Source: Desulfobacterales bacterium
GTDB taxonomy: Bacteria; Desulfobacterota; Desulfobacteria; Desulfobacterales; Desulfobacteraceae
Direction of reading: 5' to 3'
Assembly (NCBI GenBank): GCA_022361535.1
Contig: JAKSAU010000818.1
Location: 1 to 47,017 of the forward strand
DNA length: 47,017 bases
In this document: positions 17,776 to 27,242 of the stretch, one piece after another
Layout: each line of letters starts with the position of its first letter
Position numbering within the stretch: position 1 is the stretch's first letter
Position numbers and translations under genes: made by a program
The notes under the pieces: generated by a model
What the model was told of the DNA's origin: nothing
What the model saw: only the letters and a program-made list of their open reading frames with translations
Databases searched by the model: none

Positions 17776-19629
17776 TTAATTCTCGATAAAGGTCTTAAGC
17801 TTCTTGCTCCTTGTGGGATGGCGAAGCTTTCTTAGGGCCTTGGCTTCAATCTGCCTGATCCGTTCCCTTGTTACGGTGAAATCCTTACCGACTTCTTCCA
17901 AAGTATGGTCAGATTTCTCACCGATACCGAACCGCATCCTCAATACTTTTTCTTCCCTGGGTGTCAAAGTAGCCAGAATTTTACGGGTCTGCTCTGCCAA
18001 GCTGAAATCAATAGCAGCCTCGGAGGGGATAGAAAACTTTTTATCCTCTATAAAATCTCCAAGATGGCTGTCTTCTTCTTCACCAATGGGGGTTTCCAAC
18101 GAAATCGGCTCTTTGGCAATTTTAAGAACCCGCCTCACTTTATCGATAGGAATTTCCATTTTTTCAGCTATTTCCTCCGGTGACGGTTCTTTACCCATTT
18201 CCTGAACCAGATATCTTGAAGTCCGGATCAGCTTATTAATGGTTTCGATCATATGTACCGGGATACGGATAGTTCTGGCCTGGTCCGCAATAGCACGGGT
18301 AATGGCCTGGCGAATCCACCAGGTGGCATAGGTTGAAAATTTATACCCACGCCTGTACTCGAATTTATCTACCGCTTTCATCAAGCCGATATTTCCTTCC
18401 TGGATCAAATCCAGGAACTGCAACCCGCGGTTGGTATATTTTTTAGCAATACTTACAACAAGCCTAAGGTTGGCACGAACCAATTCACGTTTTGCAAAAT
18501 CAGCGCTTTTGCGTCCTCTATCAATTCCCCGAGTGATGGCTTTCAGGTCCTCAATACCGCCTTTGATCAAACTTTTTCTCAAGGAAACCTGGTTCAGCAA
18601 AGCACAGATATCTTTGTAAAGAACAGTGGACCTGTCCCGGGTGATGTCGGTTCTTGCAGTTGCCCATTTAACAAAAGTAGTCTGGTTTTTTATCTGTTTG
18701 ATCATGGTGCTCTGCTGAACATTAAATGTTTTTGCACATCGGTCCAGCAAGGTGTCCACAGTCTCGAACCAGACGATGGTGTTCCTGATGCTTTTTTCTA
18801 TGGTATCGATAACGTTGGATTCAAATCGCCAGCGTTTGAGCAGTTCAAAAATAGCTTCAGTATTGTTGAAGATATCATCCTGAAGGGTGTTATATTTCTT
18901 TGTTCCTTTTTTGGTTTCAGTCAGCAGGTCCCGTTTAGTTTGGTTTTCATCATGCAGCTCATGGATCTTTGCCAGGGAGTCAAGGAATTTTTCCTGCTTT
19001 GACACCTCATCCACAGCCCCGTCACCCTCATCCACATCCCGGAGAACATGTTTGGGACGCATGGACTTTTTTTCCATTTTCTGGCCGTACATGAAAATGG
19101 TATTCACAGCCAGAGGACAGTCCAGCATAGCGCGTAGTATACTCCGTTCGCCAACTTCTATTTTTTTTGCAATCTCAATCTCACCTTCACGGCTGAGCAG
19201 GGTTACCATACCCATTTCTTTGAGATACATTTTTACAGGATCGGTAACTGCGCCGAATTCCATGTCAGCCCGGTCTTTTTTCGGGGCGAAAAGATCTTTC
19301 TTTTTCTCTTTTTTCCCTTCTTCCTCGGCTTTTGCTGCTACTTTTTTAGCTGTGGCAGCTTTAGAGGCTTTGGCTGTCTTTTTGGCTTTGGAACCGCCTT
19401 TCTTTTTGGTACCTTTTTTGTCACCTTCATCTACCAATTCAATTCCCATTTCCCGGAATTGAACCACAATATCATCTATCTGATCAAAAGACTTTAAATC
19501 ATTAGAGATTGCATCATTTATTTCGGCAAAAGAGAGAACGCCTGTTTTCTCACCTTTCTTAATGAGTTTGCGCATTTCGTTCTTGCTGATCACCACACTC
19601 TCTCCAGACTTGCTGGTCTTACCTGCCAT
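17776..19629 (-). CDS. rpoD: RNA polymerase primary sigma factor RpoD
   Basis: Principal sigma factor. Region 1.1 and a Lys/Ala-rich low-complexity segment (residues about 70-120) come first, then region 1.2 ([21 protein letters not shown]) and the non-conserved insert. Regions 2.1-2.4 end in [17 protein letters not shown] with the RTIRIPVHM helix, followed by region 3 and region 4.2 ([27 protein letters not shown]). Length 617 is typical. GGGAGG lies six bases before the ATG. It starts 26 bases after dnaG, the classical macromolecular synthesis pair; rpsU, often first in that operon, is absent here. Confidence 0.98.
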   Translation of the reverse strand: MAGKTSKSGESVVISKNEMRKLIKKGEKTGVLSFAEINDAISNDLKSFDQIDDIVVQFREMGIELVDEGDKKGTKKKGGSKAKKTAKASKAATAKKVAAKAEEEGKKEKKKDLFAPKKDRADMEFGAVTDPVKMYLKEMGMVTLLSREGEIEIAKKIEVGERSILRAMLDCPLAVNTIFMYGQKMEKKSMRPKHVLRDVDEGDGAVDEVSKQEKFLDSLAKIHELHDENQTKRDLLTETKKGTKKYNTLQDDIFNNTEAIFELLKRWRFESNVIDTIEKSIRNTIVWFETVDTLLDRCAKTFNVQQSTMIKQIKNQTTFVKWATARTDITRDRSTVLYKDICALLNQVSLRKSLIKGGIEDLKAITRGIDRGRKSADFAKRELVRANLRLVVSIAKKYTNRGLQFLDLIQEGNIGLMKAVDKFEYRRGYKFSTYATWWIRQAITRAIADQARTIRIPVHMIETINKLIRTSRYLVQEMGKEPSPEEIAEKMEIPIDKVRRVLKIAKEPISLETPIGEEEDSHLGDFIEDKKFSIPSEAAIDFSLAEQTRKILATLTPREEKVLRMRFGIGEKSDHTLEEVGKDFTVTRERIRQIEAKALRKLRHPTRSKKLKTFIEN

Positions 19630-19655
19630 ATAATGCCTCCCAAAGGCTTAAGAAA

Positions 19656-21431
19656 TTAACTGTTATGCAATTGCTGAATTTCCTGCTGTTTTTGTTTGAG
19701 CAGTTCCATCACATCAGCATTACAGCCCTTTTCCGCACGTGTTAGTTTACTGATTATTAAATTATCTGTTTTATTCTTAATTTTTAAAATCCGGTCTATC
19801 AAAGCATTTGCTGTTTTGACCAAATCCTGTGTACCGGAGAACTCTTCCATGGCCATGGATGCAATAAGTTGCTGATCCCTGTCAGAATCAACTTTGGCCA
19901 TGACAGCAGTAATAAAATTATCTTTGTCTGCCGGAATTTGTGTAATAAGCCTGGCAATCCCCTGAAGCTGCTTTGAATAAAAGGCCTGGATCACATTTTT
20001 TTCAATCACTGTTGGAATCAATTCAGGATGATGAAGCATCATGGCTAAAATCTGTTTTTCCCTGGGATCTGAAGCCAATTGAGGATCTTTTTCCTCTTCT
20101 ACAGTCGGAATCAGTGGTGCTTTTTTATTGCTTTGTCTAACATAGGCATCTTTTACTTTTTCAAGAACAGCCTTTTCATCGATATTCAGGGTTTCGGCCA
20201 GATCTCTCACATATACGGATCGTTGTGCCGAATCCCGGATCAAAGCAAGGTGCTGCTTCATTTCATCCAGAACTTTTATGCGTCCCTCAGGAGTAGTGCC
20301 ATGGGTATCCATTGCCAATTGAAGCAAAAACTGCATTACCGTCTTAGCCTCATTAGCCAAAGCTAAAAATGCGTCCTTGCCATGTTTCATCACGTAGGAA
20401 TCAGGATCATTGTTTTCTGGCAATACAAGGATACGTGTATCAATACCCTCTTTAACAAAGATCTCAATGCTTCGTTTAGCCGCATTGATACCGGCATCAT
20501 CTGAATCAAAAACCAATACCATCTGCCCCGCATACCCTTTAAGAATCCTTACGTGCTCACGGGTTAATGCAGTTCCCAAACTTGCAACGGCATTCTTTAT
20601 TTCGTGTTGATACAAAGACAGGAAATCAAAATACCCTTCTACAATGAATACTTTATCCTGTTTGCGGCATTCCTGTTTTGCAGCGTGAAGACCGTAAAGG
20701 ATTCGGCTTTTGCTGTATACGGGTGTTTCAGGAGAGTTCATATATTTAGGCATGCCGTCGTCCATGACCCTGCCGCCGAACCCTGCCACCTGCATATTTA
20801 TGTCAAAGATGGGAAACATCAGCCGGTTTCTAAACCGGTCATAAAACCCGTTACCCTGTTTGCGCGGTAGTACCAGCCCTGAATTCACTGCAACCGCTTT
20901 AGACACCTTTTTAGCTTTATAAAACGAAACAATCGAATCCCAGGCATCCGGAGAGTATCCCAGACTGAATTGCTCTATGGTTTCACGGGTCATACCCCTT
21001 CGCTCAAGATAATCGCGTACCGCCCTTCCCTTTGACGGATCTTCAAGAAAGCCGGTGTAAGCTGCCATGACTTTTTTGTTAAGCCGGAACAGGGATTCGC
21101 GGATCTGAAATTCTCTGCGCTTTGCCGGATCAATATCTTTGGTTTCTACAACAATATCATATTTTCTAGCCAGCATCCGTGCAGCTTCGGGAAAGGTAAT
21201 GCCATGATATTTCATCATAAAAGAAATCGCATTACCGCCGGCACTGCATCCAAAACAATAAAAAATCTGCTTATCAGGATTTACGGAAAATGACGGGGTT
21301 TTTTCAGCATGAAAAGGACAAAGGCCGAAAAAGTTTCTCCCTGACTTTTTGAGAATAACAGCCTCGGATACAACATCAACTATATCCGAGGTGTTTAGAA
21401 TTTCTGAAATTTTCTCTTCAGGAATTAACAT
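19656..21431 (-). CDS. dnaG: DNA primase
   Basis: Makes RNA primers at the replication fork with DnaB helicase. The CHC2 zinc ribbon is at residues 38-62 (C38, H41, C59, C62), the catalytic core has the Toprim motifs VEGYFDFLSLYQH and VFDSDDAGINAA, and the C-terminal part is the helicase-binding domain. The start was placed at the ATG at 21431; the frame also opens at a TTG at 21452. Neither has a well-spaced ribosome binding site (GGAG is about 15 bases from the ATG), so the start is uncertain by seven codons. Followed directly by rpoD. Confidence 0.96.
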   Translation of the reverse strand: MLIPEEKISEILNTSDIVDVVSEAVILKKSGRNFFGLCPFHAEKTPSFSVNPDKQIFYCFGCSAGGNAISFMMKYHGITFPEAARMLARKYDIVVETKDIDPAKRREFQIRESLFRLNKKVMAAYTGFLEDPSKGRAVRDYLERRGMTRETIEQFSLGYSPDAWDSIVSFYKAKKVSKAVAVNSGLVLPRKQGNGFYDRFRNRLMFPIFDINMQVAGFGGRVMDDGMPKYMNSPETPVYSKSRILYGLHAAKQECRKQDKVFIVEGYFDFLSLYQHEIKNAVASLGTALTREHVRILKGYAGQMVLVFDSDDAGINAAKRSIEIFVKEGIDTRILVLPENNDPDSYVMKHGKDAFLALANEAKTVMQFLLQLAMDTHGTTPEGRIKVLDEMKQHLALIRDSAQRSVYVRDLAETLNIDEKAVLEKVKDAYVRQSNKKAPLIPTVEEEKDPQLASDPREKQILAMMLHHPELIPTVIEKNVIQAFYSKQLQGIARLITQIPADKDNFITAVMAKVDSDRDQQLIASMAMEEFSGTQDLVKTANALIDRILKIKNKTDNLIISKLTRAEKGCNADVMELLKQKQQEIQQLHNS

Positions 21432-21525
21432 TTTGGGTGGTGCTGACTCCAAAATTTCAAGCGGTTATGCAAGGTCTATAAGTTAAGTACTGAATCCAAC
21501 CTGTCAATGATATTGCCGTAACTAC

Positions 21526-22113
21526 CTATAAACTGCCTTTACTTGACAAGGCCCCGGAGACCAAATTGTTTGACCGGGTGGCTGCGTGCAGCGACCGCCC
21601 AAGGGCCTTAAAAACAGACTCGAGCACATGATGCTCATTCACACCGTAATAGGCGTTAATATGCAAATTAAATCCGCCTTTGACGCACAAAGCCTGGAAA
21701 AATTCTTTTGCCAGATAGGCGTCGAAAGCCCCTCTTGATTTCAGATCATCAGGAACATGGTATACCAGGTAAGGCCGGTTGGACAGGTCAATGTTTACCC
21801 TTGATAAGGCTTCATCCATTGGAACACTGGCATCACCAAATCTTTGGATGCCTTCCTTTCCTTTAAGTGCGTCTTTAATGGCCTGACCCAGAACGAGTCC
21901 GGTATCCTCTATGGTATGATGGAGATCTACTTCTATATCCCCTTTGGCTGCCACATTCAGATCAAAGAAACCGTGAACTGTAAAAGCTGTCAGCATGTGA
22001 TCAAAGAAAGGGATGCCTGTGTTTATTTCGGCATTTCCTTTTCCGTCCAGATCAAGCCTGATCTCTATCTGAGTTTCTTTTGTTTTCCTTGAAACACTGG
22101 ATTGTCGACTCAT
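21526..22113 (-). CDS. hisB: Imidazoleglycerol-phosphate dehydratase
   Basis: Sixth step of histidine synthesis: IGP to imidazole-acetol phosphate, by a manganese enzyme of 24 subunits. The two metal-binding motifs are present: FFDHMLTAFTVHG with DLHHTIEDTG, and the later GGFNLHINAYYGVNEHHVLES. The start was moved from 22167 to the ATG at 22113: AAGGA sits seven bases before it and the protein then opens MSRQSSVSRKTKETQ at the family's usual length of about 195. It lacks the histidinol phosphatase domain of E. coli HisB. No other his gene is in the window; dnaG follows after about 95 bases. Confidence 0.96.
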   Translation of the reverse strand: MSRQSSVSRKTKETQIEIRLDLDGKGNAEINTGIPFFDHMLTAFTVHGFFDLNVAAKGDIEVDLHHTIEDTGLVLGQAIKDALKGKEGIQRFGDASVPMDEALSRVNIDLSNRPYLVYHVPDDLKSRGAFDAYLAKEFFQALCVKGGFNLHINAYYGVNEHHVLESVFKALGRSLHAATRSNNLVSGALSSKGSL

Positions 22114-22299
22114 AAATTCTTCCTTGAAACCGGCAGCAATCTGTTCTATATATTCCCGGTCCAGCATGCCGGACCTCTGGGGCTTTTATCCTGATCATTT
22201 TGACGCAAAAGTACGACAAAACGAATCTTTTTAAAATACCTGATCTTTGCCGCAATGTCAACGCCGGATTCCTTCCAATATAAAAATATTGAATATTTC

Positions 22300-22328
22300 T
22301 TGAAAATTAATGAGTTAGAACGTATATT
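22300..22328 (+). promoter_or_regulatory. Sigma-70 type promoter of the metalloprotease-like gene
   Basis: TTGAAA (22300-22305), 17 bases, TATATT (22323-22328), with the ATG 32 bases further on. Good match to consensus at both boxes. Confidence 0.5.
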
Positions 22329-22360
22329 GAAGGGTACACCGAACCCATCAAGGACATGAT

Positions 22361-23038
22361 ATGGATATCCAGAATTCAATATTTAATCCCTATGCTCAAT
22401 CAAGAGGGATGTATTCTAATGGACCCATTCCTGTCCAAATACCCCCTGCACAAACATCCGCTAAAAACTCAACCGCTACGGGACCCCAAGAAGGCCAAGC
22501 GGAACGCCCCGCAGAGCAAGAGCAACCGGTTCAAAATAGCCAGGAATCCGGTTCTGGGCAGACCCAACTCACAGAGGAAGAGTTAAGGGTTGTTGAAGAA
22601 CTCAAGCAGATTGATGCTGAAGTAAGGCGCCATGAGATGGCTCACCTGTCTGCAGGAGGCGCTTTAATCACATCAGCTGCCAACTTCTCTTACCAGCGCG
22701 GCCCTGACGGAAAAAATTATGCAGTGGGCGGTGAAGTTGGTATAGATACTTCTCCTGTCCCCGGAGACCCACAAGCGACATTGCAGAAAATGCGGCAGAT
22801 TAGAAGTGCTGCCCTGGCCCCTGCTGACCCGTCTTCCCAGGATATGAAGGTTGCTGCCAGTGCTGCTTCAGAAGCAGCTAAAGCTATGTCCGAGATCACA
22901 ATGCTCCAGGCAAAAGAACAGGCAGAGCAAAGAGAGAACCAGGCCTTTGGTAATACTCAGCAAGAAGCAGCCGACGCATACACCAGAGTAAATGGCTTAC
23001 CTGAAGATGACACATCTACCTTCCAGATAGCTGTCTAA
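22361..23038 (+). CDS. Putative metalloprotease, CJM1_0395/SprA-related family
   Basis: The N-terminal 70 residues are Pro/Gln/Glu-rich and probably disordered. The conserved part begins with [30 protein letters not shown], where HEMAH (residues 91-95) is an HExxH zinc-protease motif. It is followed by [28 protein letters not shown] and an Ala-rich helical tail. This matches a widespread small family named as a putative metalloprotease; activity and substrate are unknown. There is no signal peptide. AAGGA lies six bases before the ATG. The gene is divergent from hisB and convergent with the isochorismatase-like gene. Confidence 0.85.
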   Translation: MDIQNSIFNPYAQSRGMYSNGPIPVQIPPAQTSAKNSTATGPQEGQAERPAEQEQPVQNSQESGSGQTQLTEEELRVVEELKQIDAEVRRHEMAHLSAGGALITSAANFSYQRGPDGKNYAVGGEVGIDTSPVPGDPQATLQKMRQIRSAALAPADPSSQDMKVAASAASEAAKAMSEITMLQAKEQAEQRENQAFGNTQQEAADAYTRVNGLPEDDTSTFQIAV

Positions 23039-23043
23039 TATTC

Positions 23044-23583
23044 TTATTTGATCAACTTGACAACCTGTTTAAAGGCATCACCTTCAGCCGCTTTCATCAA
23101 TTCAAAAAAAGCCATTTCAACACTGGTAATTTCAGCACCAGCCCGGGCTAACCGGTCAAGCCCCACCTGTTTGTTTTCAGGTGTTCTTGAGGAGACGCAA
23201 TCTGAAACCACCTGAACTTTGCACCCTTTGTCCATTAGCTCTATACCTGTCTGAAATACACAAATATGAGTTTCAATTCCTGTTATTAAAACCTCTTTGC
23301 GACCAAGAGCGTCAAAGGCTTTCATAAATTCGGGTTCTCCGCAGCAGGAAAATGAAAACTTTTCTATCGGTCTTTGCCCTTCCATCAATGCAGCGATACG
23401 TTCAGTTGTGGGCCCAAGTTTTGACGGAATCTGCTCCATCCAAATGATGGGTATATCCATAACCTTCATTCCTTTAATCAAGGCTTCAAGGTTATTGAAA
23501 AGCGCATCTTTCTGGTGCATGAGTTGAGCCAGTTGTCCTTGGACATCCACAAGCAGCATGACACAATTTTTAGGATCAAACAT
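23044..23583 (-). CDS. Isochorismatase-family cysteine hydrolase
   Basis: Alpha/beta hydrolase of the isochorismatase/nicotinamidase-like superfamily. The catalytic triad can be placed at Asp13 (MLLVDVQGQL), Lys75 (RPIEKFSFSC) and Cys108 (TGIETHICVFQT). With 179 residues it resembles the YcaC-like group of unknown substrate; a nicotinamidase would normally show a metal-binding DxH motif, which I do not see. It stands alone, six bases from the end of the convergent metalloprotease-like gene. Confidence 0.9.
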   Translation of the reverse strand: MFDPKNCVMLLVDVQGQLAQLMHQKDALFNNLEALIKGMKVMDIPIIWMEQIPSKLGPTTERIAALMEGQRPIEKFSFSCCGEPEFMKAFDALGRKEVLITGIETHICVFQTGIELMDKGCKVQVVSDCVSSRTPENKQVGLDRLARAGAEITSVEMAFFELMKAAEGDAFKQVVKLIK

Positions 23584-23738
23584 GTTACACCTCCATTTTT
23601 GGTTCCAACGGCCTATTGTTTTATAAAGTAAAGACCGATAAATTATAAATAAGTATTAAAAGTCTGACATACTTTAAACGTGTATCGTTAGCAAAAGGCA
23701 AGGGATAATTATATTTTTACAAGTAAATAGCCCCTGAT

Positions 23739-23767
23739 TTGTCTTCAATACATTTTTTTGGTATTAT
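23739..23767 (+). promoter_or_regulatory. Sigma-70 type promoter of the flagellar-rod-like gene
   Basis: TTGTCT (23739-23744), 17 bases, TATTAT (23762-23767), with GGGAGGG and the ATG at 23801 downstream. The signal is of the housekeeping type and not a flagellar sigma-28 or sigma-54 site. Confidence 0.45.
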
Positions 23768-23800
23768 GCATGCTTAGATTTAACAACCGGGAGGGAATCC

Positions 23801-24154
23801 ATGACGTCAACCATCCATAACAACGTATCTGCCCTGCAGGCATTTTCCAGGCAAATGCAAGTTTCCTCAAACAACGTTGCCAATGCCCTGTCCGATGAAT
23901 TTAAAGCCAGTAGGGCATATAATGTTGAAGGCCAGAATGGGACGGTGGAGACCTATATTACCAAAACCCAGGGTGGTGCCCCTCTTGTCGAAGATCCACT
24001 TAAGGATGACGGGTCCCTTAAAGAGTTGTCCAATACGGATATTGCAGAAGAGCTGGTCCAGCAGATTGCTTCCCAACATGGTTTTGATGCCAACGCAAAA
24101 ACCATACAAATACATGACGAAACAATAGGCTCTTTGCTCGATACTATCGGATAA
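23801..24154 (+). CDS. Short flagellar rod/hook-like protein
   Basis: The first 30 residues (SALQAFSRQMQVSSNNVANALSDEF) match the N-terminal helix of flagellar axial proteins such as FlgB, FlgC and FlgE. The last 45 (LSNTDIAEELVQQIASQHGFDANAKTIQIHDE) match the flagellar basal-body rod C-terminal domain. Only about 45 residues join the two, so at 117 residues it is smaller than FlgC. Such proteins polymerise through paired terminal coiled coils; whether this one enters a flagellum is unknown. GGGAGGG precedes the ATG. No flagellar gene is near; a lipoprotein gene follows after 20 bases. Confidence 0.85.
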   Translation: MTSTIHNNVSALQAFSRQMQVSSNNVANALSDEFKASRAYNVEGQNGTVETYITKTQGGAPLVEDPLKDDGSLKELSNTDIAEELVQQIASQHGFDANAKTIQIHDETIGSLLDTIG

Positions 24155-24174
24155 ACAAATTATCAGGAACTGTT

Positions 24175-24651
24175 ATGCCCTCTTCTCGCTATGTGCTTTT
24201 TCTTTTTTTCATTTGCATTTCACTATTAACTGCCGGATGTGCCGGTATTGGCACCGGTTATGAGACGCCAGAAGTTACGGTATCATCTTTTAAAACCCTA
24301 CCCGGACAGGGAGCAGCTCCTCGATTTGAAATTGGCTTACATATTCTAAACCCCAATCGAGTTGATCTTGAGCTTGAAGGAGTAGCATATACTGTCAGTA
24401 TTGAAGGGTATAAAATTCTCACTGGTGTTTCCAATGATCTGCCCGTTATTGAAGCATATGGTGAAGGTGAAATCCTTCTGACTGCGACTGTCAGCCTGTT
24501 CAACAGCATAGCGTTCTTTGCAGATCTTGCCGGCAAAGAGAATCCGGATGAGCTCTCTTACAGCTTTGATGCTAAATTAGATGTCGGCAGTTTCAGGCCA
24601 ATAATCCGTGTCAGCAAATCAGGAACCCTTTCCCTTGGTTCTATCCAATAA
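24175..24651 (+). CDS. LEA14-like (LEA type 2) lipoprotein
   Basis: Signal peptide of type II: a hydrophobic segment ends in the lipobox LTAGC, so the mature protein is lipid-anchored at Cys22. The rest is one LEA14-like/WHy beta-sandwich domain (LHILNPNRVDLELEGVAYTVSIEG is the typical segment). Such domains occur in envelope and desiccation-related proteins without known enzyme activity. AGGA lies six bases before the ATG. The end overlaps the beginning of the next open frame, so the two are translationally close. Confidence 0.85.
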   Translation: MPSSRYVLFLFFICISLLTAGCAGIGTGYETPEVTVSSFKTLPGQGAAPRFEIGLHILNPNRVDLELEGVAYTVSIEGYKILTGVSNDLPVIEAYGEGEILLTATVSLFNSIAFFADLAGKENPDELSYSFDAKLDVGSFRPIIRVSKSGTLSLGSIQ

Positions 24652-25180
24652 AAAAACAATTCTCATTAATCTGCCCATATTTCTGGCGGTGATGATTTTA
24701 TTTGGATGTTCTAAATCGCCAGCGGTTGTACCATCATCACATACATCCCCCGATGACACCGCCGGGAGTCACCAAACTGCGACTATGGTACCTGGCAGTG
24801 TTTCTCAACAACGGCAGCAGATTATAGATGCATCAAACAACAATATTGGTGCGCCCTACGCATGGGGAGGAACGTCCCCTGCTCAAGGATTCGATTGTTC
24901 AGGACTTGTGGTTTATGCGTATTCTTGCGCCGGCATCCCCCTCCCAAGAACCGCTATAGATCAGATGAAAAAGGGGCGGCCAATCTCTTTAGCGAAAGCT
25001 TTGCCAGGCGATCTTGTCTTTTTTTCTGCCCCTGGGAAAAAAACATATATCCACGTGGGCATATATACCGGGGCCAACGCGTTCATCCATGCTCCGGGCA
25101 AAGGGAGGCAGATTACCCGGTCAAATTTAGATAACTCCTACTTTAGACGACACTTTTTAGGGGCACGTACTTTTTTATAG
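24608..25180 (+). CDS. NlpC/P60 family lipoprotein (peptidoglycan endopeptidase)
   Basis: Cell-wall gamma-D-glutamyl-diamino acid endopeptidase type. Catalytic residues of the NlpC/P60 fold: Cys97 (FDCSGLVVYAYS), His149 (YIHVGIY) and His161 (FIHAPGKG). A hydrophobic segment ending LFGC (Cys34) is a lipobox, so the enzyme is anchored in the envelope. The start is uncertain: the GTG at 24608 lies inside the previous gene, while a TTG at 24635 with CAGGAA upstream would give a neat 25-residue lipoprotein signal. It probably acts on peptidoglycan with or near the LEA-type lipoprotein, with which it is cotranscribed. Confidence 0.88.
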   Translation: MSANQEPFPLVLSNKKTILINLPIFLAVMILFGCSKSPAVVPSSHTSPDDTAGSHQTATMVPGSVSQQRQQIIDASNNNIGAPYAWGGTSPAQGFDCSGLVVYAYSCAGIPLPRTAIDQMKKGRPISLAKALPGDLVFFSAPGKKTYIHVGIYTGANAFIHAPGKGRQITRSNLDNSYFRRHFLGARTFL

Positions 25181-25284
25181 ATTATGAGACCTTTATAGTC
25201 TTAACGAATAGATCTGGAATTAAACCGACAGAACTGATAATACTTTTTCTATAACTATCGTTCCACTGTAATTTTGGAGGCATC

Positions 25285-25809
25285 ATGACAATTTTTTTCT
25301 TGCGTTGCAGCAATATTCAGACTGAGAGTTTTAAACGGTGCAAACAATATAGTATCGCCTTGCTTTTCATCGCTATTATATCAATTACCACAACTGCAGG
25401 TACAGCTTGGGCAAAGCCATTTCTTTCAAAAGGTCAAACCCTCTATGTGCCGGCGTATTCGCACATCTATATCGGACATAAAGCCCGGCCCTATATGCTC
25501 ACAATTACCTTGAGTATCCGAAATATTGACGCTGGATCTTCCCTGACATTAACCACAATAGATTATTATGGCACTGAAGGTGGCTTGGTCAGGCACTACC
25601 TGGAAAATCCAATCACCCTAAAGCCCATGGCCTCAACCCGGTATGTGGTCCCCTCTCCTGATGAAACAGGAGGCTCAGGCGCCAATTTCATTGTGAAATG
25701 GCATGCAAAAAAAGAAATCAATGCACCAATCGTGGAATCAATCATGATCGGAACACAATCCCAACAGGGAATATCCTTTACCTCCAGAGGCCAGGAAATA
25801 ACACCCTAA
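25285..25809 (+). CDS. DUF3124 secreted protein
   Basis: A Sec signal peptide (cleavage probably after GTAWA, near residue 44) is followed by a 130-residue beta-rich domain of the DUF3124 family: GQTLYVPAYSHIYIG, LSIRNIDAGSSLTLTTIDYY and FIVKWHAK are its conserved blocks. Function unknown; periplasmic location is inferred. The signal peptide is long, with about 20 residues before the hydrophobic core, so translation may begin further in, but GGAGG four bases before the ATG supports this start. It stands between the NlpC gene and the convergent DUF2156 gene. Confidence 0.82.
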   Translation: MTIFFLRCSNIQTESFKRCKQYSIALLFIAIISITTTAGTAWAKPFLSKGQTLYVPAYSHIYIGHKARPYMLTITLSIRNIDAGSSLTLTTIDYYGTEGGLVRHYLENPITLKPMASTRYVVPSPDETGGSGANFIVKWHAKKEINAPIVESIMIGTQSQQGISFTSRGQEITP

Positions 25810-25839
25810 AGATTTTTATCGTTTTTGTGCGAACAGGTA

Positions 25840-26805
25840 TCAGGAATCTGATCTTGGGTGAGGCTTAAAAGTAAGCGTATAAGGTATCAATAGGTGATCC
25901 GGTTCATAGGAGAGCTTTGCCTGACGAAGCCCTTTAATGCCCAAGTCCTGCTCCCGATTAAGATACGTTGCCCTATCAGCCAGAACAAACGCTGTTTCCC
26001 GGTTGATCACCTGGGCTGCGCCTTTAAATGCCATATTTGATTTTTCAAAATGAATGTTCCAGGTATCGTCAGTCAAGGGACTGAATACGGAAAAAGCTGC
26101 GATCTTATCTGCGACCATGAGTACAAGCCCTTCAAGACCAACAGCTTCCCAGTTTGAGAAAGCTGCTTCAATGGCAACATATTCGTCAGCCAACGACTTA
26201 GGTACAGGATCCAAGGTCATAAGAAGATCCCTTGCGAACCCTGCAACTGTCTGACAATTTTCTAAGGTGATTGGAAGAACTCTGTGGTCTGGATATTTTC
26301 GTTTAAACTGAGCAATTAGATTGCGCTTTTTGTGCAGTTTTGTTCCTTTAAGATCCACAAGACTTTTTGTCAGGTAAATGTATTCTGCCGCATCCCGGTC
26401 CGGCTCGGCCGAATAAAACTGTTCAAATTCAGGATATGTTTCCAGATAATCTTTTGAAGCCAGGCAAATATTGGCGGAATGCCCCATATCTTCAAACATT
26501 TTAGAAAGTACATGTAGAGACGCTGGAAGCATAGGCTTGCCCAGTGGCATGAAAATAACCTGGTTTAGTCCATCGTAAATAACCAGCCGTTCTTTATAAA
26601 TATACCAGGAATAGCGGTAGATATCTTTCCAGCAAAAAAGGTTAACGAAATTATATTCACAGGATTGACTTGGAAATCGGTTCAAAAAATCCAGTATCAG
26701 AGACCGGGTTTCCAGGTTAAAGTCTCCGACCTGATTCAACGTTAAGACAGGGTCCTGTACTGGATCTGGAGCATTGGAATCTGCTTCACAGCATGGTGTG
26801 TCCAT
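25840..26805 (-). CDS. DUF2156 (LPG synthetase C-terminal-like, GNAT-fold) protein
   Basis: Belongs to the DUF2156 group related to the catalytic domain of phosphatidylglycerol lysyltransferase (MprF), with two tandem GNAT-like halves. Visible blocks: CEYNFVNLFCWKDIY, KLHKKRNLIAQFKRKYP and LNREQDLGIKGLRQAKLSYEP. It is soluble, with no MprF flippase part. It may transfer an aminoacyl or acyl group; the substrate is unknown. The start was moved from a GTG at 26811 to the ATG at 26805, which has AGGAG five bases upstream. It is the last gene of the speD-speE-GNAT operon, so a polyamine-linked acceptor is a fair guess but only that. Confidence 0.82.
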   Translation of the reverse strand: MDTPCCEADSNAPDPVQDPVLTLNQVGDFNLETRSLILDFLNRFPSQSCEYNFVNLFCWKDIYRYSWYIYKERLVIYDGLNQVIFMPLGKPMLPASLHVLSKMFEDMGHSANICLASKDYLETYPEFEQFYSAEPDRDAAEYIYLTKSLVDLKGTKLHKKRNLIAQFKRKYPDHRVLPITLENCQTVAGFARDLLMTLDPVPKSLADEYVAIEAAFSNWEAVGLEGLVLMVADKIAAFSVFSPLTDDTWNIHFEKSNMAFKGAAQVINRETAFVLADRATYLNREQDLGIKGLRQAKLSYEPDHLLIPYTLTFKPHPRSDS

Positions 26806-26807
26806 GA

Positions 26808-27242
26808 TCACTCCTCTAACTTAAAAGGGATATAGTCTTTCATTATTTTGAAACCCATTTTCTCGTAAAAGGACTGGGTACCGGGTTCACCAATCAAACC
26901 GATCCAATCCACTCCCCTTGCTTTAAGTTCTTTGATCAAAAATCGTACGATTTTCCTGCCAATTCCTTTTTCCTGGAAATCGGAAAGTACCACGATATCC
27001 TGAATATAAGCATCACTGCAAAGATCAGAAAGAGCCCTTCCCATGCCGACCATTTTACCATTAATAAATGCGCCTGCAAACAAGGCTGAGTCACCTGGTA
27101 TTCTTTTTAGGAATGCATCAGATTCTTTATAAGTTTCTTCCCACCATCCGGCATTTTTATACAAATCAACCATTTCTGGTACGGACGCGGTTTGCACCAG
27201 TTTTATTTCAAGGCCGGCAATTGAGCTGGAAGTATCAGTCAT
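26808..27242 (-). CDS. GNAT family N-acetyltransferase
   Basis: Small single-domain acetyltransferase of 144 residues. The acetyl-CoA binding motif is clear: IVVLSDFQEKGIGRKIVRFLIKEL, followed by the FYEKMGFK element near the end. The start was moved from 27284 to the ATG at 27242, which overlaps the speE stop codon by eight bases and is preceded by GGGGTGG. That overlap indicates translational coupling to speE, so spermidine or another polyamine is a reasonable substrate candidate, but the sequence is not close enough to SpeG for me to call it that. Confidence 0.88.
   Translation of the reverse strand: MTDTSSSIAGLEIKLVQTASVPEMVDLYKNAGWWEETYKESDAFLKRIPGDSALFAGAFINGKMVGMGRALSDLCSDAYIQDIVVLSDFQEKGIGRKIVRFLIKELKARGVDWIGLIGEPGTQSFYEKMGFKIMKDYIPFKLEE

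Noticed and set aside
18887..19462. 191-codon plus-strand frame
   Set aside because: It is antisense to rpoD and Ser/Phe-rich, as expected from the complement of a Lys/Glu-rich coding sequence.
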